Shown piece by piece: positions 1 to 8,237 of a DNA stretch of 64,000 nt (position 1 is its first letter; each line of letters opens with the position of its first letter). The notes beneath the pieces were generated by a model. The model saw only the letters and a program-made list of their open reading frames with translations, was not told where the DNA came from and did not search any database. Made by a program: the position numbers and the translations under genes. The stretch is from Anaerostipes faecalis (GTDB lineage: Bacteria; Bacillota; Clostridia; Lachnospirales; Lachnospiraceae). The DNA lies in assembly GCF_018982945.1 (NCBI RefSeq), contig NZ_JABRXE010000003.1, positions 186,001-250,000 on the forward strand, written 5' to 3'.

Positions 1-103
1 CTACGGCTAAAGAACCTATGATTCCAATGCAGGCAATTTTCATGGTAAGAAAGGCTGCTTCTTTATATAGACCACTATACTGCATTATAAAATTCCAGTC
101 CAA
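1..103 (-). CDS. Amino-acid ABC transporter permease, N-terminal part only
   Basis: Only the first 34 codons lie in the window; the gene continues past the left edge. The frame begins with a TTG at 101-103, preceded by a GAGGTG ribosome site five bases upstream, and encodes LDWNF followed by QYSGLYKEAAFLTMKIA and then a hydrophobic stretch. This matches the usual N-terminus of HisM/GlnP-type membrane permeases, in which a short periplasm-facing helix precedes the first membrane segment. By family such a protein would form the channel of an amino-acid uptake ABC transporter with a cytoplasmic ATPase and an extracellular binding protein. Neither partner is visible. The family call rests on a short segment. 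Confidence 0.6.
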   Translation of the reverse strand, partial: MDWNFIMQYSGLYKEAAFLTMKIACIGIIGSLAV

Positions 104-144
104 ACTATCACCTCATCTTTTCATATAAATCAGATATGAATAAT

Positions 145-173
145 AATATATTCTTTTTGTTATAAAAAGTCAA
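145..173 (-). promoter_or_regulatory. Promoter of the ABC permease gene
   Basis: On the minus strand TTGACT (168-173) and TATATT (145-150) are separated by exactly 17 bases, about 40 bp upstream of the TTG start at 103. It lies in the gap downstream of the GTPase-NYN gene, so the permease is probably transcribed independently. Confidence 0.7.
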
Positions 174-223
174 GTCCTTATTATATTCTTATTCAAGACT
201 AACAAGGTCTTTCCTAATGAACT

Positions 224-265
224 AAAAAAGGATATATAAAATATCATAATTTCATACATCCTTTT
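224..265 (-). terminator. Possible terminator of the GTPase-NYN gene
   Basis: An imperfect inverted repeat (AAAAGGAT against ATCCTTTT with an AT-rich interior) sits about 30 bp beyond the stop codon at 297 and ends in a T-rich run on the minus strand. The stem is AT-rich and the loop long, so the call is tentative. Confidence 0.35.
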
Positions 266-296
266 GTGTTCTTTTCAGTTTTATCGTTGCCGTTTC

Positions 297-2948
297 TTAA
301 TTATTGTTATCAGACAATTTATCTAGTTCTTCTTTGGAGATGACATCCATCAGATAATTTTTTGATGTCACCTGATTCTCCATGTATTCTTCCCGCAGCT
401 GCCGGCTGGCTTCTTCTATATCTTTTTTAAATTCTCTGGCAGATAACAAACGGCACCCCTGTCCCCGGATAATAATCTGCTCCAGCCCATCAGAAGTTGC
501 CACTGTCACATCATATTTACGTCCATGCTCATGAGCAAACTTTTCAATATACTGATCTGCAGTCTCAGCTTCTTTCGTATATACTATATGGATATTATGA
601 TAATCTAAAACCTCAGTATCATGTCCCTTTACTCTGTATGCATCAAAGACAACTATCAGTTCCATTCTTTTTATTCCCTGATAATTACAAAGCAAATCCA
701 TTAGCTTTCCACGGGCAGCATCAATATTTTCATCTGCCAGTTCCTTTAAATCCTTCCAGGCATAAATAATATTATATCCATCCACCAGCAGATATTTTTT
801 AGACATATCTCTCGTTACAGATGACTTAACTGCAGATGATCTGTAATCTTCTGCTTTTCTCTGGATTTTCTTCTTTTTCCATTTGCTTTTATTATGCTGA
901 TTTGCATAATAAGTCTGTTCAAGAATCCTGTCTATTTCCTCTGTATCAATGGTTTCTTCTTCAATATATGCTCTACGTTGTGCCAGTGTATCTTCTTTTT
1001 CATCTGTTTCCCGACTTGAATCCATCAGTACACTTTCCAAATGCATATGATCCTTCACCTGATTCCATGGTACATAATAACCTGCTCCATGAGAACAAAA
1101 TACAGAACCTGATGGATTGTCTGTATCTCCATCCGGGTCATATCCTGTAGCAGCAATAACCTCATCTGCATTATGACATAATTCATAACCTTTTAGATCA
1201 CAAAACAACCTTCCCGTTCCTTTTGTATAGGCAATGACTTCTTTTTGATAATCCTGCATACATGCCACCGGTGCTGTTCCTGTTAAAACAGACATTTCAC
1301 CTTCCGTTTCCGGTGTTTCAAAAGCTCCATGCATTTTTTCAATATCAGTCATTGCTCTTCCTACCATTGCCTGAGGAATTTCCAGCCGAAATTCATAATA
1401 TGGTTCAAGCAGTACTGATTCAGCCTGCATTAATCCCTGACGAACGGCCCGGTACGTTGCCTGACGGAAATCTCCACCTTCGGTATGTTTTTGATGAGCA
1501 CGTCCTGCCGCCAGTGTGATTTTTATATCTGTAATAGCCGCTCCTGTTAAAACACCCTGATATTCTTTCTCCATTAAATGGGTAATAATCAGTCTCTGCC
1601 AGTTGCGATCCAGATCATCCTCGCTGCACTGTGTATCAATCACAACTCCGCTGCCTCTCTCTCCCGGCTCCATCAGTAAATGTACTTCTGCATAATGACG
1701 CAGTGGTTCAAAGTGTCCCACACCTTCCACAGTATTGGCAATGGTTTCCCTATAAACAATATTCCCTGTGCCAAACTCAACTTCCACACCAAACCGATCC
1801 GAAATCAGACTTCTCAGAATCTCAATCTGTACTTCTCCCATCATCTGTACCTGTATTTCCTGTAAATCCTCTTTCCAGACAATATGGAGCTCTGGTTCTT
1901 CCTCTTCCAGCTGACGAAGTTTTGGAAGCATTGTAGCCGGACTGGCTTCCGGCGGCAGTATCATCTGATATGTAAGCACCGGTTCCAGCACTGGTTCATA
2001 TCCGGTATTCTCCAGTCCCAGACCTTCTCCCGGCTTTGTCCTGGACAATCCTGTCACGGCACAGATTGTTCCTGCACAAGCCTCTGCTGCCATTTCAAAT
2101 TTTTCACCGGAATATATTCGAATCTGATTAATTTTTTCCTCTGTATCTCCATTGGCAATTAAAGATTTCACCTTTAATGTTCCACCGGTAACTTTTAAAT
2201 GAGTGAGGCGATTTCCCTGTTCATCTCTTGATATTTTAAATACTTTTGCCCCAAACTCCTGTGGATACTCTGGCATCTGTACATAACATTCAATCCCCTG
2301 AAGAAATTCTTCCACTCCCTGCAGTTTTAATGCAGATCCAAAATAACACGGAAATATCTTCCTGTCGGCAATCAGGCTCTTGATCTCTTCTGTCTCGACA
2401 ATACCATTTTCAAGAAATCTTTCCAGTACTTCTTCATCTGTCATGGCTGCATTTTCCATAAAATCTTCGTTTTCTGTATTCGTAAAATCTATACATCCAT
2501 CATCCAGACGATTTTTCAGTTCATAGAGCAATGCTTCTTTATCTGTTCCCTGCTGATCCATCTTATTGACAAATAAAAACACCGGTATTTTGTATTTTTT
2601 TAAAAGACTCCATAAAGTCCTGGTATGTCCCTGTACACCATCTGCACCACTGATTACCAGAATAGCATAATCCAGAACCTGTAATGTTCGTTCCATTTCT
2701 GCAGAAAAATCCACATGTCCCGGTGTATCCAGTAAAGTAATTTCCACCTCTTTTAATGGTACCACTGCCTGTTTAGAAAAGATCGTAATCCCCCTTGCCC
2801 GTTCCAGATCATAAGTATCCAGAAAGGCATCTCCATTATCAACACGACCCATTTTTCTAATATTTCCACTTGTATATAAAATTCCTTCTGACAAAGTTGT
2901 TTTTCCTGCATCTACATGCGCCAGAATTCCAACGGTTAATTTTTTCAT
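297..2948 (-). CDS. EF-G/TetM-like translational GTPase fused to an NYN (YacP/Rae1-like) nuclease domain
   Basis: 883 residues, about 240 more than Tet(M)-type ribosomal protection proteins. The N-terminus is a translational GTPase: G1 AHVDAGKTT at 10-18, G2 RARGITI at 50-56, G3 DTPGH at 74-78, G4 NKMD at 128-131, followed by EF-G-like domains up to about residue 640. A charged linker containing KWKKKK leads to a C-terminal NYN/PIN-like domain (about 715-845) with VDGYN near 722-726, VVFDAYR around 769, a TADQYIE segment around 796-802 and ATSDG near 817-821, the acidic positions expected of this nuclease fold. In Bacillus subtilis the stand-alone YacP protein is Rae1, a ribosome-associated mRNA endonuclease. 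By inference the fusion directs a nuclease to the ribosomal A site; tetracycline resistance cannot be assumed. It has its own promoter and a weak ribosome site. Confidence 0.85.
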   Translation of the reverse strand: MKKLTVGILAHVDAGKTTLSEGILYTSGNIRKMGRVDNGDAFLDTYDLERARGITIFSKQAVVPLKEVEITLLDTPGHVDFSAEMERTLQVLDYAILVISGADGVQGHTRTLWSLLKKYKIPVFLFVNKMDQQGTDKEALLYELKNRLDDGCIDFTNTENEDFMENAAMTDEEVLERFLENGIVETEEIKSLIADRKIFPCYFGSALKLQGVEEFLQGIECYVQMPEYPQEFGAKVFKISRDEQGNRLTHLKVTGGTLKVKSLIANGDTEEKINQIRIYSGEKFEMAAEACAGTICAVTGLSRTKPGEGLGLENTGYEPVLEPVLTYQMILPPEASPATMLPKLRQLEEEEPELHIVWKEDLQEIQVQMMGEVQIEILRSLISDRFGVEVEFGTGNIVYRETIANTVEGVGHFEPLRHYAEVHLLMEPGERGSGVVIDTQCSEDDLDRNWQRLIITHLMEKEYQGVLTGAAITDIKITLAAGRAHQKHTEGGDFRQATYRAVRQGLMQAESVLLEPYYEFRLEIPQAMVGRAMTDIEKMHGAFETPETEGEMSVLTGTAPVACMQDYQKEVIAYTKGTGRLFCDLKGYELCHNADEVIAATGYDPDGDTDNPSGSVFCSHGAGYYVPWNQVKDHMHLESVLMDSSRETDEKEDTLAQRRAYIEEETIDTEEIDRILEQTYYANQHNKSKWKKKKIQRKAEDYRSSAVKSSVTRDMSKKYLLVDGYNIIYAWKDLKELADENIDAARGKLMDLLCNYQGIKRMELIVVFDAYRVKGHDTEVLDYHNIHIVYTKEAETADQYIEKFAHEHGRKYDVTVATSDGLEQIIIRGQGCRLLSAREFKKDIEEASRQLREEYMENQVTSKNYLMDVISKEELDKLSDNNN

Positions 2949-2983
2949 TTTTTTCTCATTTCTATATTAATCTTGTTTTTTTT

Positions 2984-3011
2984 ATTATAACAAATGAAAA
3001 AAAGATGTCCA
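2984..3011 (-). promoter_or_regulatory. Promoter of the GTPase-NYN gene
   Basis: Minus-strand TGGACA (3006-3011) and TATAAT (2984-2989) with a 16-base spacer lie between the stop of the RpiB-like gene (3027) and the GTPase start (2948). The fusion gene therefore need not depend on the upstream sugar genes. Confidence 0.65.
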
Positions 3012-3026
3012 TGAACAGTTCTATTT

Positions 3027-3470
3027 TTATAATATCTTTTCATAATACTTGATTCTTTCTACTTTTTCTGTAGAAGGACCATCTTTAAATGTTAGTCCCA
3101 TCCAGATATCCAGCAGATATAAAGCCAATTGAGGGGCGATTATCCTGGCTCCCATACACATAACATTTCCATTATTACTTAGAATAGACCGTTCTGTTGA
3201 AAACGGATCATGGCATACTGCTACACGGATACCTGGAACTTTATTTGCTGTCATTGCCATTCCAATCCCGGTTCCGCATACAAGCACTCCTCTTTTGCAA
3301 TCTCCTTCTGTTATTTTTTTGCAGGTTCTAACTGCCACATCTGGATATAATTCAATCTCTCCCTCATAAACTCCATTATCCACAACGTCATGTCCTGCCT
3401 TTATAAGATGCTTTTTTATGATTTCCTTTAATTCATATGCAGCTTCATCACATCCTAAAGATATTTTCAT
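3027..3470 (-). CDS. RpiB/LacA/LacB family sugar-phosphate isomerase
   Basis: 147 residues, the usual size for this family, which interconverts aldose and ketose phosphates (ribose-5-P/ribulose-5-P, galactose-6-P/tagatose-6-P, tetrose phosphates). Visible signatures are GCDEAAYELK at 6-15, the catalytic-cysteine loop VCGTGIGM at 64-71 (Cys65), CHDPFSTERS at 86-95 and the NNGNV segment near 99-103. It starts 13 bases after a GpsA-like dehydrogenase and is probably co-transcribed with it. That pairing, and a decayed PTS-type regulator upstream, suggest a carbon-source pathway for a polyol or short sugar rather than the housekeeping pentose-phosphate step. The substrate cannot be read from sequence, and no gene symbol is given because rpiB proper is not established. 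Confidence 0.8.
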   Translation of the reverse strand: MKISLGCDEAAYELKEIIKKHLIKAGHDVVDNGVYEGEIELYPDVAVRTCKKITEGDCKRGVLVCGTGIGMAMTANKVPGIRVAVCHDPFSTERSILSNNGNVMCMGARIIAPQLALYLLDIWMGLTFKDGPSTEKVERIKYYEKIL

Positions 3471-3482
3471 ATTACCATCCTC

Positions 3483-4514
3483 CTAATCTTCTTCCGCAAA
3501 TGCATCCCATGGAATATTTATTTTTTCACCTTTTGTAATCACATCATCTATATGCAGTAATAACGGATAATCACTTTCTTTTACTATTCCCCGCTTAGCC
3601 ATATCGCGAACTGCCTGTGCAGTTCTCTGAGCAATAACAACAGCTTCCAGTGTTTCTCCTGCTAACATTTCTCTGGCTTCTTCGTAAGGTATTCCTTTTC
3701 CAAGCAAAATTCCGATTCTGCGACTTCTTCCATTGTGAACCGTCACATACAAATCTCCCACTCCGTGAATAAGATTTTTTTGTTTTCCTCCTACTACTGC
3801 TAAAAGTCTAGACATTTCTTTCATACTCTGTCCAAACAACAACGCCTGAGCATTGTATAAATTCATCCCATCTTCTCTGAGTTCTTCCATTCCAATAGCT
3901 GTTGCTGTTGCCATTGCATACCCGTTTTTCAAAGCAACCGCACACTCAACCCCGGTAATGTCTGTAGATAAACTAATGTGATAATAATCTGTTTCCATTA
4001 ATTTTTTAAACATTTTTAATACTTTCATATCACGCCCGCAAAATGCTACATGCGTCTGATCATGCATTGCAACCTTTAACGCAATACATGGTCCTCCAAT
4101 GGCATTCAAACAAAGTTTTTTACCTCCGGGAATCATTTTTTCCCAATAATGTGGATATGGAACTAAAGTTCCTTCATCATTAATCAGTCCTTTTGTAACT
4201 GTAATCACCGGTACATTTTCAGGAATCAGAGGAAGAATCTCATTTCCAAACCAGTCAACTCCAAAACTGCTCACACCTCCAATTACCGCATCTGTTCCTA
4301 TCAGTGCATCATTAAGTTCCTGAATCTGATAATATTTTACAGAATTGTAAAGTGTAGCTTTTAATGTAATATGGTAATTGTCTTTTCTCAAATGATCTAT
4401 AATATCCTTATCAATATGTGTTCCTACAAGACGCACTTCATGTCCATTTTCTATTAACGGAAATGTCAATGCTGATCCCATTTGTCCCGCTCCTATAATC
4501 GTAATAATACTCAT
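3483..4514 (-). CDS. NAD(P)-dependent glycerol-3-phosphate dehydrogenase family protein (GpsA-like)
   Basis: 343 residues. The N-terminal Rossmann motif GAGQMGSA is at 8-15, a TVTKGL segment near 130 and the conserved catalytic-lysine segment VALKNGYA near 197, followed by the all-alpha C-terminal domain containing the GVGDLYVT motif typical of GpsA. Family members reduce dihydroxyacetone phosphate to sn-glycerol-3-phosphate. It differs from housekeeping GpsA by a longer middle section and by its partnership with an RpiB-like isomerase 13 bp downstream, so it may oxidise another polyol phosphate. A ribosome site (AAGAAGG) precedes the ATG by seven bases. The upstream neighbour is a broken PRD/PTS regulator, whose loss may have left this pair constitutive or silent. 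Confidence 0.8.
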   Translation of the reverse strand: MSIITIIGAGQMGSALTFPLIENGHEVRLVGTHIDKDIIDHLRKDNYHITLKATLYNSVKYYQIQELNDALIGTDAVIGGVSSFGVDWFGNEILPLIPENVPVITVTKGLINDEGTLVPYPHYWEKMIPGGKKLCLNAIGGPCIALKVAMHDQTHVAFCGRDMKVLKMFKKLMETDYYHISLSTDITGVECAVALKNGYAMATATAIGMEELREDGMNLYNAQALLFGQSMKEMSRLLAVVGGKQKNLIHGVGDLYVTVHNGRSRRIGILLGKGIPYEEAREMLAGETLEAVVIAQRTAQAVRDMAKRGIVKESDYPLLLHIDDVITKGEKINIPWDAFAEED

Positions 4515-4629
4515 AAACTGACCTTCTTTCTGTACAACAACATCTGCTTCTTTTATGAATTAATTGTATCGAAATCTTGTCGGTACTTAAAGAACAGCTC
4601 TTTTCCTTAAAAAAGTAAAAAAATGGTCT

Positions 4630-5702
4630 TTACACAATCTCACAATATTTTTTTTCCATTTCCCTCATTACCGCAAACATCTCTTCCGGCGTTTTGACTT
4701 TATCTATTTCTGTTCGTAACTCCTTATTTCCAAACAAACTTACCAGATTATATATAATGTGATTTATGCTTTGTCCATCCTGAATTCCAAAAACTGCAAA
4801 ATAGAATACAGGATGTTCACCAGTATATAAAACCGGCTCTTTTAAACGAATAAGACTGGCAGATTCTCGTTTCACTTCTCTTTCTAAAAATGCAATAATC
4901 ACTCCCTGACAAAGAATTGCATTTTTTCCATTACTCTTTAAATATTCTATCACTTCGTTAATCTGACTTTCTTTTATAGAACCTTCCAGACTCAGCAATA
5001 TCCCTGCTGCTTTTGCTGCATTTTCCCAGGAATCGTATTTCTTATCAAAACAAATGGATGCAGGTGAGAAAAACTGTGTTAGAGATTTTCTGGCACTTTC
5101 TTTTTTCTGATGCTTTTCGTACCCCATAAAACTTTCTACTGGATTTTGGCAAAAAATTCTCTTTTTCTTCTGTATTTCCACTGCCATATTCTGAATTTTG
5201 TTAATATCCTCCTGATTAACCATAGGACTTGACACAAGAACATATGGAATTTCGATATTATCCAGCGGAATCGTGGAAATCACCATTTGAACTCCAGATT
5301 TTTTAATTTTTTGAATATTATGAACTGACATAATCTCCGTGACATTTATTATATGATCTAAAATCTTTAGCTTTGCAAGCATTAGCTGGGCAGTTCCTCT
5401 TCCTGCAGTACATACAATCGCAGTAGGAATAATACTTTTTTAATAGTTTCTGCTCTGCTTTTTTCCCATACTGCTGCAAAATAAGTAACAATAAAAGATA
5501 TTTCATCTTCAAAAAATTTACAATGAATCACTTCTTCAATCAATTTAATACGTTCTTTTACCTCATTATATATTTGAGGATATGTATCCTGTATTTCTTT
5601 TCCAATGGGATTAACCAGTATTTCCCCTGATTGAATTCTGTGAATCGCCGCCCGCATATGATCAATTAAAATATCAAATATACTTTTCTTCCAATAACAG
5701 TT
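4630..5702 (-). pseudogene. Remnant of a PRD-EIIB-EIIA transcriptional activator (MtlR/BglG type), truncated and frameshifted
   Basis: Three pieces of one gene are visible. A PRD fragment is open from 5702 (a TAG at 5703-5705 precedes it) to 5382. A galactitol-type PTS EIIB phospho-loop, IPTAIVCTAGRGTAQL, is encoded across about 5385-5430 in a different frame. That frame continues into an EIIB-EIIA region ending at 4630. The two frames are reconciled by adding one A to the A6 run at 5436-5441, so a single-base deletion in a homopolymer broke the gene. The N-terminal helix-turn-helix and first PRD, normally several hundred residues, are absent. The intact family activates sugar or polyol PTS operons according to phosphorylation state. 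The adjacent GpsA-like and RpiB-like genes are its likely former targets. Confidence 0.8.
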
Positions 5703-5731
5703 CTATTTTTTACCTTTTTTCCTATAAAGAG

Positions 5732-5765
5732 GAAGAAGACATTTTCCACAGAAAATGTCTTCTTC
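5732..5765. repeat. Perfect 15-bp inverted repeat with 4-base loop
   Basis: Arms at 5732-5746 and 5751-5765 pair perfectly around CACA. Neither strand has a clean T-run directly after the stem, so it is recorded as a hairpin rather than a terminator. Its GACATTTTC core resembles the stem at 5844-5899. Confidence 0.6.
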
Positions 5766-5843
5766 AAAATCCATAACTTTTCAGATATCTCCTTGCATCA
5801 TACTACAGATTTGTTCTATCAGCAAATTTTATCGCAACTGCAG

Positions 5844-5899
5844 AAAAGGACATTTCCCTTATCAGAAGCATTTGCTTCCAATTGAGAAAATGTCCTTTT
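5844..5899 (-). terminator. Likely terminator after the dicarboxylate symporter gene
   Basis: A 12-bp stem (AAAAGGACATTT against AAATGTCCTTTT) encloses a smaller GAAGCA/TGCTTC hairpin. It lies about 30 bp beyond the symporter stop codon and ends in TTTT on the minus strand. Confidence 0.55.
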
Positions 5900-5930
5900 T
5901 CAGAATTTATGGAGTAACTAATTGGAGTAC

Positions 5931-7277
5931 CTAACTATTATAGATATCTATATCTAATTCTTTTTCTTTATAATTAACGATAACATTTGTTGCTGCATCA
6001 CCAACAACATTCAGTGTAATAACCGCCATTCCCGGCAGATAACTGATTGCCAGTACCAATGCATAACCTACCATACATAACTCGGAATTTAATCCCAGTC
6101 CAGACATGATAACAAAAATCAAAGTCGTTCCTGCAACCGGGATGGCAGGTGTTCCCATTGCAACACAAATAGATAAAAATGCTGCCGTTATCAGCTGTGC
6201 AGGTGTAATATCCATTCCTGCAGCCGTGGCAATAAATGTAATTGCCATCATATGCATTGCTGTAGTACCGTTCATATTAATGGTCATTCCTGTTGGTAAT
6301 ACAAAACTACTAATCTCATCACTGCATCCAAGCTCTTCGATGCATGTCTTTCGATTTAATGGAAGTGTTGCTGCAGAAGATTGTGTTGCTGCCGCAAACA
6401 TTCCAACCTTAAAAATTTTCTTTGCGAATTTCATAGGATTTAATCCAGTTAAAATAAAGATTCCAGCTGGATAAAGTGTTGCCACCAGCACCAGACTCAT
6501 GACAATAGTTGCAATCATAAATGCTAATGTTGGTTTGATATATTCAACCCCATATGTTGCAAAAGTTCTTGCAAGCATACAGAAAATGGCGATCGGACTG
6601 ATTTTATTGATCAGGAAATCCATATATACCTGAACAATGCTGCTAAGACATTCCATTAATTTTTTCATCGGTGCTGCTTTTTCACCAAGAACATTCATGG
6701 ATAATCCAAGAATAACCGCAACTACTACAACCGCAAGAATACTTGTATTGGTTCCTAATACTTCTACTACATTGGATGGAACCGCATTTACAATTGTTGT
6801 TAATGGGTTGTATGCTTCCAGTGTTGCAACATTTCCTGTGTCTGCAACCGGAAGGTTTACAGAAAACCATCCCATGGATTTAATAAAGTAAGCAAAGCAG
6901 CCTGCAAGAAATGCTCCTACACAATAAAATCCAACAAAGGTTCCTATTGTCTTTCCTGCAATTTTCCCCAGTCTCTGTGGATCTGCCATACTGCATAATG
7001 CAATACTAAGAGAAGATAAAACCAGCGGTACAATTGCCAGCTGCAAACCTCTCATGAACAGCTGCTGTATTATGTAAAATATTCCCAAAGAATAAAATCC
7101 TTTTTCCTGAGTTATGTCCTGGAAAAAGATACGATTCAGCCAGTTCCATAATCCATCATTTCCACTTGCAGCTGTTGATTCTCTTAACCATAGACAGAGA
7201 ACTCCCACCAGGATTCCCCCTGCCATGGCAATCATGATTTTCGTCATAATTGACATACTTTGTTTTTTCTTTCCCAT
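5931..7277 (-). CDS. Dicarboxylate/amino acid:cation symporter (SDF/DAACS family)
   Basis: 448 residues with multiple hydrophobic segments. C-terminal family signatures are clear: TQSSAATLPLN in the first re-entrant loop, LPTGMTINMNGTTAMH (the NMDGT sodium/substrate motif with Asp replaced by Asn), and GTPAIPVAGTTL in the second re-entrant region. Proteins of this family carry C4-dicarboxylates, glutamate/aspartate or neutral amino acids into the cell with Na+ or H+. The NMNGT variant leaves substrate and ion coupling open. A GGAGG site lies six bases before the ATG. It lies 89 bp downstream of a DeoR regulator gene; a hairpin at 7294-7328 occupies that gap, so it may be co-transcribed with the regulator or read from its own promoter. 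Confidence 0.85.
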   Translation of the reverse strand: MGKKKQSMSIMTKIMIAMAGGILVGVLCLWLRESTAASGNDGLWNWLNRIFFQDITQEKGFYSLGIFYIIQQLFMRGLQLAIVPLVLSSLSIALCSMADPQRLGKIAGKTIGTFVGFYCVGAFLAGCFAYFIKSMGWFSVNLPVADTGNVATLEAYNPLTTIVNAVPSNVVEVLGTNTSILAVVVVAVILGLSMNVLGEKAAPMKKLMECLSSIVQVYMDFLINKISPIAIFCMLARTFATYGVEYIKPTLAFMIATIVMSLVLVATLYPAGIFILTGLNPMKFAKKIFKVGMFAAATQSSAATLPLNRKTCIEELGCSDEISSFVLPTGMTINMNGTTAMHMMAITFIATAAGMDITPAQLITAAFLSICVAMGTPAIPVAGTTLIFVIMSGLGLNSELCMVGYALVLAISYLPGMAVITLNVVGDAATNVIVNYKEKELDIDIYNS

Positions 7278-7293
7278 TTTGCACCTCCGTTCC

Positions 7294-7328
7294 AGACAGT
7301 CAGGCAGGGATAGCGCACCTTACTGTCT
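7294..7328 (-). promoter_or_regulatory. Hairpin in the leader of the symporter gene
   Basis: AGACAGT/ACTGTCT arms, extended by AGG/CCT after one mismatch, lie immediately upstream of the symporter ribosome site. No T-run follows on the minus strand, so it may be an operator or mRNA structure rather than a terminator. Confidence 0.4.
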
Positions 7329-7366
7329 ATTTGGAAGCAAAAGTCATGCAGTGAAATGGTTTTCAA

Positions 7367-8122
7367 TTAATAAATCAGCTGAATATTCTTTTCTCTGCAA
7401 AGCTGAATCCATTCGTCATCCGGTCGTTCATCTGTCACCAGATAATCTATGTCTTCGAAATCCAGTAAATGGGCAAAAGCAGTCCTTCCAAACTTTGTAT
7501 GATCTACCAGCAATGCCACTTCTTCCGCCTGCCTGATCATACATTTCTTAACTTCTGCCTCGCTTTCATTGGTATCTGTAACCCCTTTTTCAAGGTCAAG
7601 ACCCTTACAGCTGATTAATGCAATATTCACATGATACCTTTGGACCGTGTCCTTTGCCACCTGGCCCTGAAGAGAAAGTGTCTTCTTATTAAACATTCCC
7701 CCAGTGGAAATAATTCTGATGTTCGTATCTCCCAGTTCCCTGAAAATCTCCGTAGAAGCGCTTAATATCGTTAGATCTTTATCCTTTAGCAGTTTTACTG
7801 CCTCCATTACCGTTGTACTGGAATCAGTTGCCAAAGTATTCTTATCTTTCAGAAAATCAAATGATGCCGATGCGATTTTCTTTTTCTCTTCGATGTTCAT
7901 CGCTGCACGTTTATAAAAGTGTACATTTTCTTTCTGGACTGTTTGATTATATACTGCCCCTCCAAATGTACGCGTTAAAAAACCTTCTGCTTCTAATTTT
8001 TCCAAATCTCTTCGGATTGTTTCTTCCGTGACCTGATAGGTACGGCTTAAGTTTGACACAGTTACTTTCTTATCGGCCTTTAACTGCTGTCGAATCATAT
8101 TCAATCTGTCTTTTGCTGCCAT
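7367..8122 (-). CDS. DeoR family transcriptional regulator
   Basis: 251 residues, standard length. Residues about 1-57 form the DeoR winged helix-turn-helix (RLNMIRQQLKADKKVTVSN, then TEETIRRDLEKLEAEG and the TRTFGGAV wing). The remainder is the DeoRC sugar-phosphate-sensing domain with DSSTT at about 99-103 and the ALISCKGLDLEKGVTD segment. Such proteins are usually repressors released by a phosphorylated pathway intermediate. It lies directly downstream of the sugar/polyol operon in the same orientation but has its own promoter (8149-8177) overlapped by a perfect palindrome, indicating autoregulation. GAAATCAAA half-sites shared with the operon upstream region suggest that it controls the operon ending at 8238. 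Confidence 0.9.
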   Translation of the reverse strand: MAAKDRLNMIRQQLKADKKVTVSNLSRTYQVTEETIRRDLEKLEAEGFLTRTFGGAVYNQTVQKENVHFYKRAAMNIEEKKKIASASFDFLKDKNTLATDSSTTVMEAVKLLKDKDLTILSASTEIFRELGDTNIRIISTGGMFNKKTLSLQGQVAKDTVQRYHVNIALISCKGLDLEKGVTDTNESEAEVKKCMIRQAEEVALLVDHTKFGRTAFAHLLDFEDIDYLVTDERPDDEWIQLCREKNIQLIY

Positions 8123-8148
8123 AATAAATCACCCCCATGATCACTTTT

Positions 8149-8201
8149 ATTTTATCAGATTTTTTTGTGGAAATCAAAACAATCTTGCTTTGATTTCCAC
8201 A
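8149..8201 (-). promoter_or_regulatory. deoR-type gene promoter overlapped by a 13-bp palindromic operator
   Basis: Minus-strand TTGATT (8172-8177), 17-base spacer, TAAAAT (8149-8154). The -35 box lies within one arm of a perfect inverted repeat (arms 8166-8178 and 8189-8201, core GAAATCAAA/TTTGATTTC, 10-base spacer). The minus strand has an A-run, not a T-run, after the stem, which argues for an operator rather than a terminator for the operon upstream. Confidence 0.65.
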
Positions 8202-8237
8202 TTTTTCTGACAAATCCAAAGAGTAAGTGGAGTTATC

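Noticed and set aside
297-2948. Acquired tetracycline resistance gene tet(M)/tet(W)
   Set aside because: The GTPase is related, but the C-terminal NYN domain, extra length and lack of any mobile-element context do not fit an acquired tet gene; resistance cannot be claimed from sequence.
5430-5445. Programmed -1 frameshift in the PRD/EIIB gene
   Set aside because: The zero frame is ATT AAA AAA GTA, so the P-site codon would re-pair with TAA; together with the missing N-terminus a pseudogene is more likely.
8166-8201. Intrinsic terminator of the sugar/polyol operon
   Set aside because: After the stem the minus strand has an A-run rather than a T-run; overlap with the deoR -35 box favours an operator.
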